64,000 bases of DNA from Limnomonas spitsbergensis (taxonomy: Eukaryota > Chlorophyta > Chlorophyceae > Chlamydomonadales). The stretch's first letter is position 1. Each line of letters begins with the position of its first letter. Positions 62,360 to 64,000 of this stretch are shown here, in pieces. Position numbers and translations under genes: made by a program. The notes under the pieces are model-generated. The model was not told where the DNA came from. It made no database searches and saw nothing but the letters and a program-made list of their open reading frames with translations. The DNA is taken from the NCBI GenBank assembly GCA_037349105.1, contig JAYJMM010000120.1, positions 3,121,001 through 3,185,000 on the forward strand, written 5' to 3'.

Positions 62360-64000
62360 TAATGCATATCAGATATATGCACGTTCTAGCTGGCATCCTG
62401 AATTAGAGGAGAAATCGCGGCAAAAACACACGTTTTCGCACAAAATACGACTTTTACGACTATCCAGCTTTGGCTCGACCGTTTTAATTTTGAAGGACCC
62501 CTTTATCCATAGTGGTTTCATGTTTTGAGTCCATAGTGGATACCAATTGACACTGATAGTACGGTAGTCAAAACACCATATCATATCATATCCATATCGT
62601 GCTACCTTAAGGAATTGTCATCGTCATGCAGCAAGAAATTTTGAATCAGAAGGTTTAAGGTCAGGTCTGGCAGAACTGCAGAAGATGCATTCGAAGATGC
62701 ATTTCACTTTTTCAACCTTGGCTTGTCAAAATCTACCTTTGGGGGGCTCTGCCAGTTGCCCGCCACTGGGCCCAATGGCCAACCGGGAGCAAACCAAGAC
62801 CTGCCTCTGGCCCTGGCCCAATGAAGATGCCTCGCTCTTTCAGTACGAGGATCATGAGCAACAACAACATGTGCAACACAACAGCAGATGCATGTGGCCT
62901 GTGATATACCCGAGTGACTGACTGAAAGGAAGGAACGGAAAGGGATTGCTAACCGATTTCAGTTCAAGTACAATGGGGCTTTCTTCCAGTTTCAAAACTC
63001 GACTGCGAGCTCATTTCGCGACCGATGCAATTATTTTTTAGCGCAAAACGATAAGGAATCGGATTCCTACCAACTGTTAGAAAGCTGAGTAGGCAGACGT
63101 TTGGACCTCGGACATGGTCCCGCGGTGTGGCAGCGGCAGGGACAGCGCTCTTTAATACAGAAGCCAGACATTGCTTGTTTCCAACCACGTATGTTCTATG
63201 TATCGCTAACTGCGACCTGCACACGCAGTGGTTTGGACTTCGGAAATGCTTCATCAGCGCTGTGGCGGGGTTGTGCACGCACAGTCGAGTGGTGATGCAA
63301 CAACACAAGCAGCGAGATAGCAAGCAGTGCACGGTAGATGCTTCGAATCAGACAAGGAGGAAGCAATGCACGGCAGACGCTGCCAAACAAAGAACGTGGC
63401 ACACACAATGGAAACGGCATAGGCAGTAGTTCGAAATAATGCGGGCATCATGCACCAGCGGTGCCGCAGGTTTTTACGTAGTTGATTATCAAAGTTAAAG
63501 TGAGTAGTAGCTGCGAAGTCGACGAACTTAGACATGCTTTTCGGTGACACAACTCGTGCATGCATGACACTGACGTTACATCTTTGGGCCCGCAACTCAT
63601 GCATGTGACGGACTGACGGCCCATGTTGCAATGATAAGCCACTTTGCAAGACAGCCAAGCAGTGCACCGCAACTGTTGTTCAATAAGCAAAAAGACAACA
63701 CACTGCATGGGGGGTGCTGAGACACAGACAGAAAGACAGCAAACAGTGTGCTGCTCTATGGCAGATGCCGCAAACTGGCAGAATACAACGAGCAAGGAAC
63801 AACAGATGGCGGATGCTGCCAAACAGGCAGAAAACTGTAAGCAATGTCGAGCAGTAGAGCACATGCTGCATATTGGGCAGAAAAAGAACAAGCAAACATG
63901 TGCGGCAACTGCCATGCTACAAGGCTGCAACATTGGCAGACTTAAACCACATAACATGTCTTAGCAGCACCCCCCGCATGCTACAAGTATGGCAACACTC
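62360..64000. other. Right end of window, no firm gene
   Basis: Short ORFs only, on both strands. From about 63340 to 63870 a loose ~55-70-bp repeat contains GCAGACGCTGCCAAACA, GCAGATGCCGCAAACTGGCA and GCGGATGCTGCCAAACAGGC, which makes the overlapping Cys/Leu- and Gln/Ala-rich ORFs here suspect. The window may stop inside a larger feature. Confidence 0.4.

Overview
This is nuclear DNA of a eukaryote, most likely a chlorophyte green alga of the Chlorophyceae (volvocalean) type. The evidence is GC-rich exons joined by GT-AG introns with many CAG|GT junctions, proteins rich in Gln, Ala and Pro, short CCCTAAA (TTTAGGG-type) telomere-like patches inside introns, and very repeat-rich introns. The genus cannot be fixed from this sequence. 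No bacterial operon, rRNA, tRNA or CRISPR array was seen.

Layout. (1) 1.76-5.37 kb, minus strand: a four-exon gene for a ~931-residue, Gln-rich, homeodomain-like putative transcription factor. (2) 6.90-15.12 kb: a mobile-element nest. A 7.36-kb element with 249-bp terminal inverted repeats (identical by eye) carries one ~1827-codon ORF with a gag-like C-terminal region and no visible transposase or reverse transcriptase. It abuts an 861-bp element with 224-bp inverted repeats. Both have TGTCRCA termini, and the pair is bracketed by TGCC. A 0.44-kb MITE-like element follows at 15.55-15.99 kb. (3) 16.68-36.56 kb, plus strand: gene A, a 19-20 exon gene for a ~2000-residue protein of unknown family. 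(4) 36.6-38.5 kb: a spacer with faint LINE-like remains. (5) 38.56-61.16 kb, plus strand: gene B, a tandem paralogue of gene A with the same exon order and the same intron phases. (6) 61.2-64 kb: a minus-strand Cys-motif ORF (GCSKC...GCAAC) and otherwise nothing firm.

Genes A and B start with a weakly C2-like region, share long unrecognised conserved blocks and end in hydrophobic, probably membrane-spanning segments. I reconstructed the exons by comparing the two copies. Nearly every junction keeps frame and phase in both, which is the main support for the models.

The most striking signal is in the introns of A and B. Most long introns contain tandem arrays whose units are degenerate copies of the neighbouring exon edge together with its 5' or 3' splice site, i.e. 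arrays of decoy donors or acceptors. The same intron is often affected in both paralogues, with different unit lengths and copy numbers. Weaker versions occur at the 3' end of gene B and of the minus-strand gene, so the process may be general in this genome.
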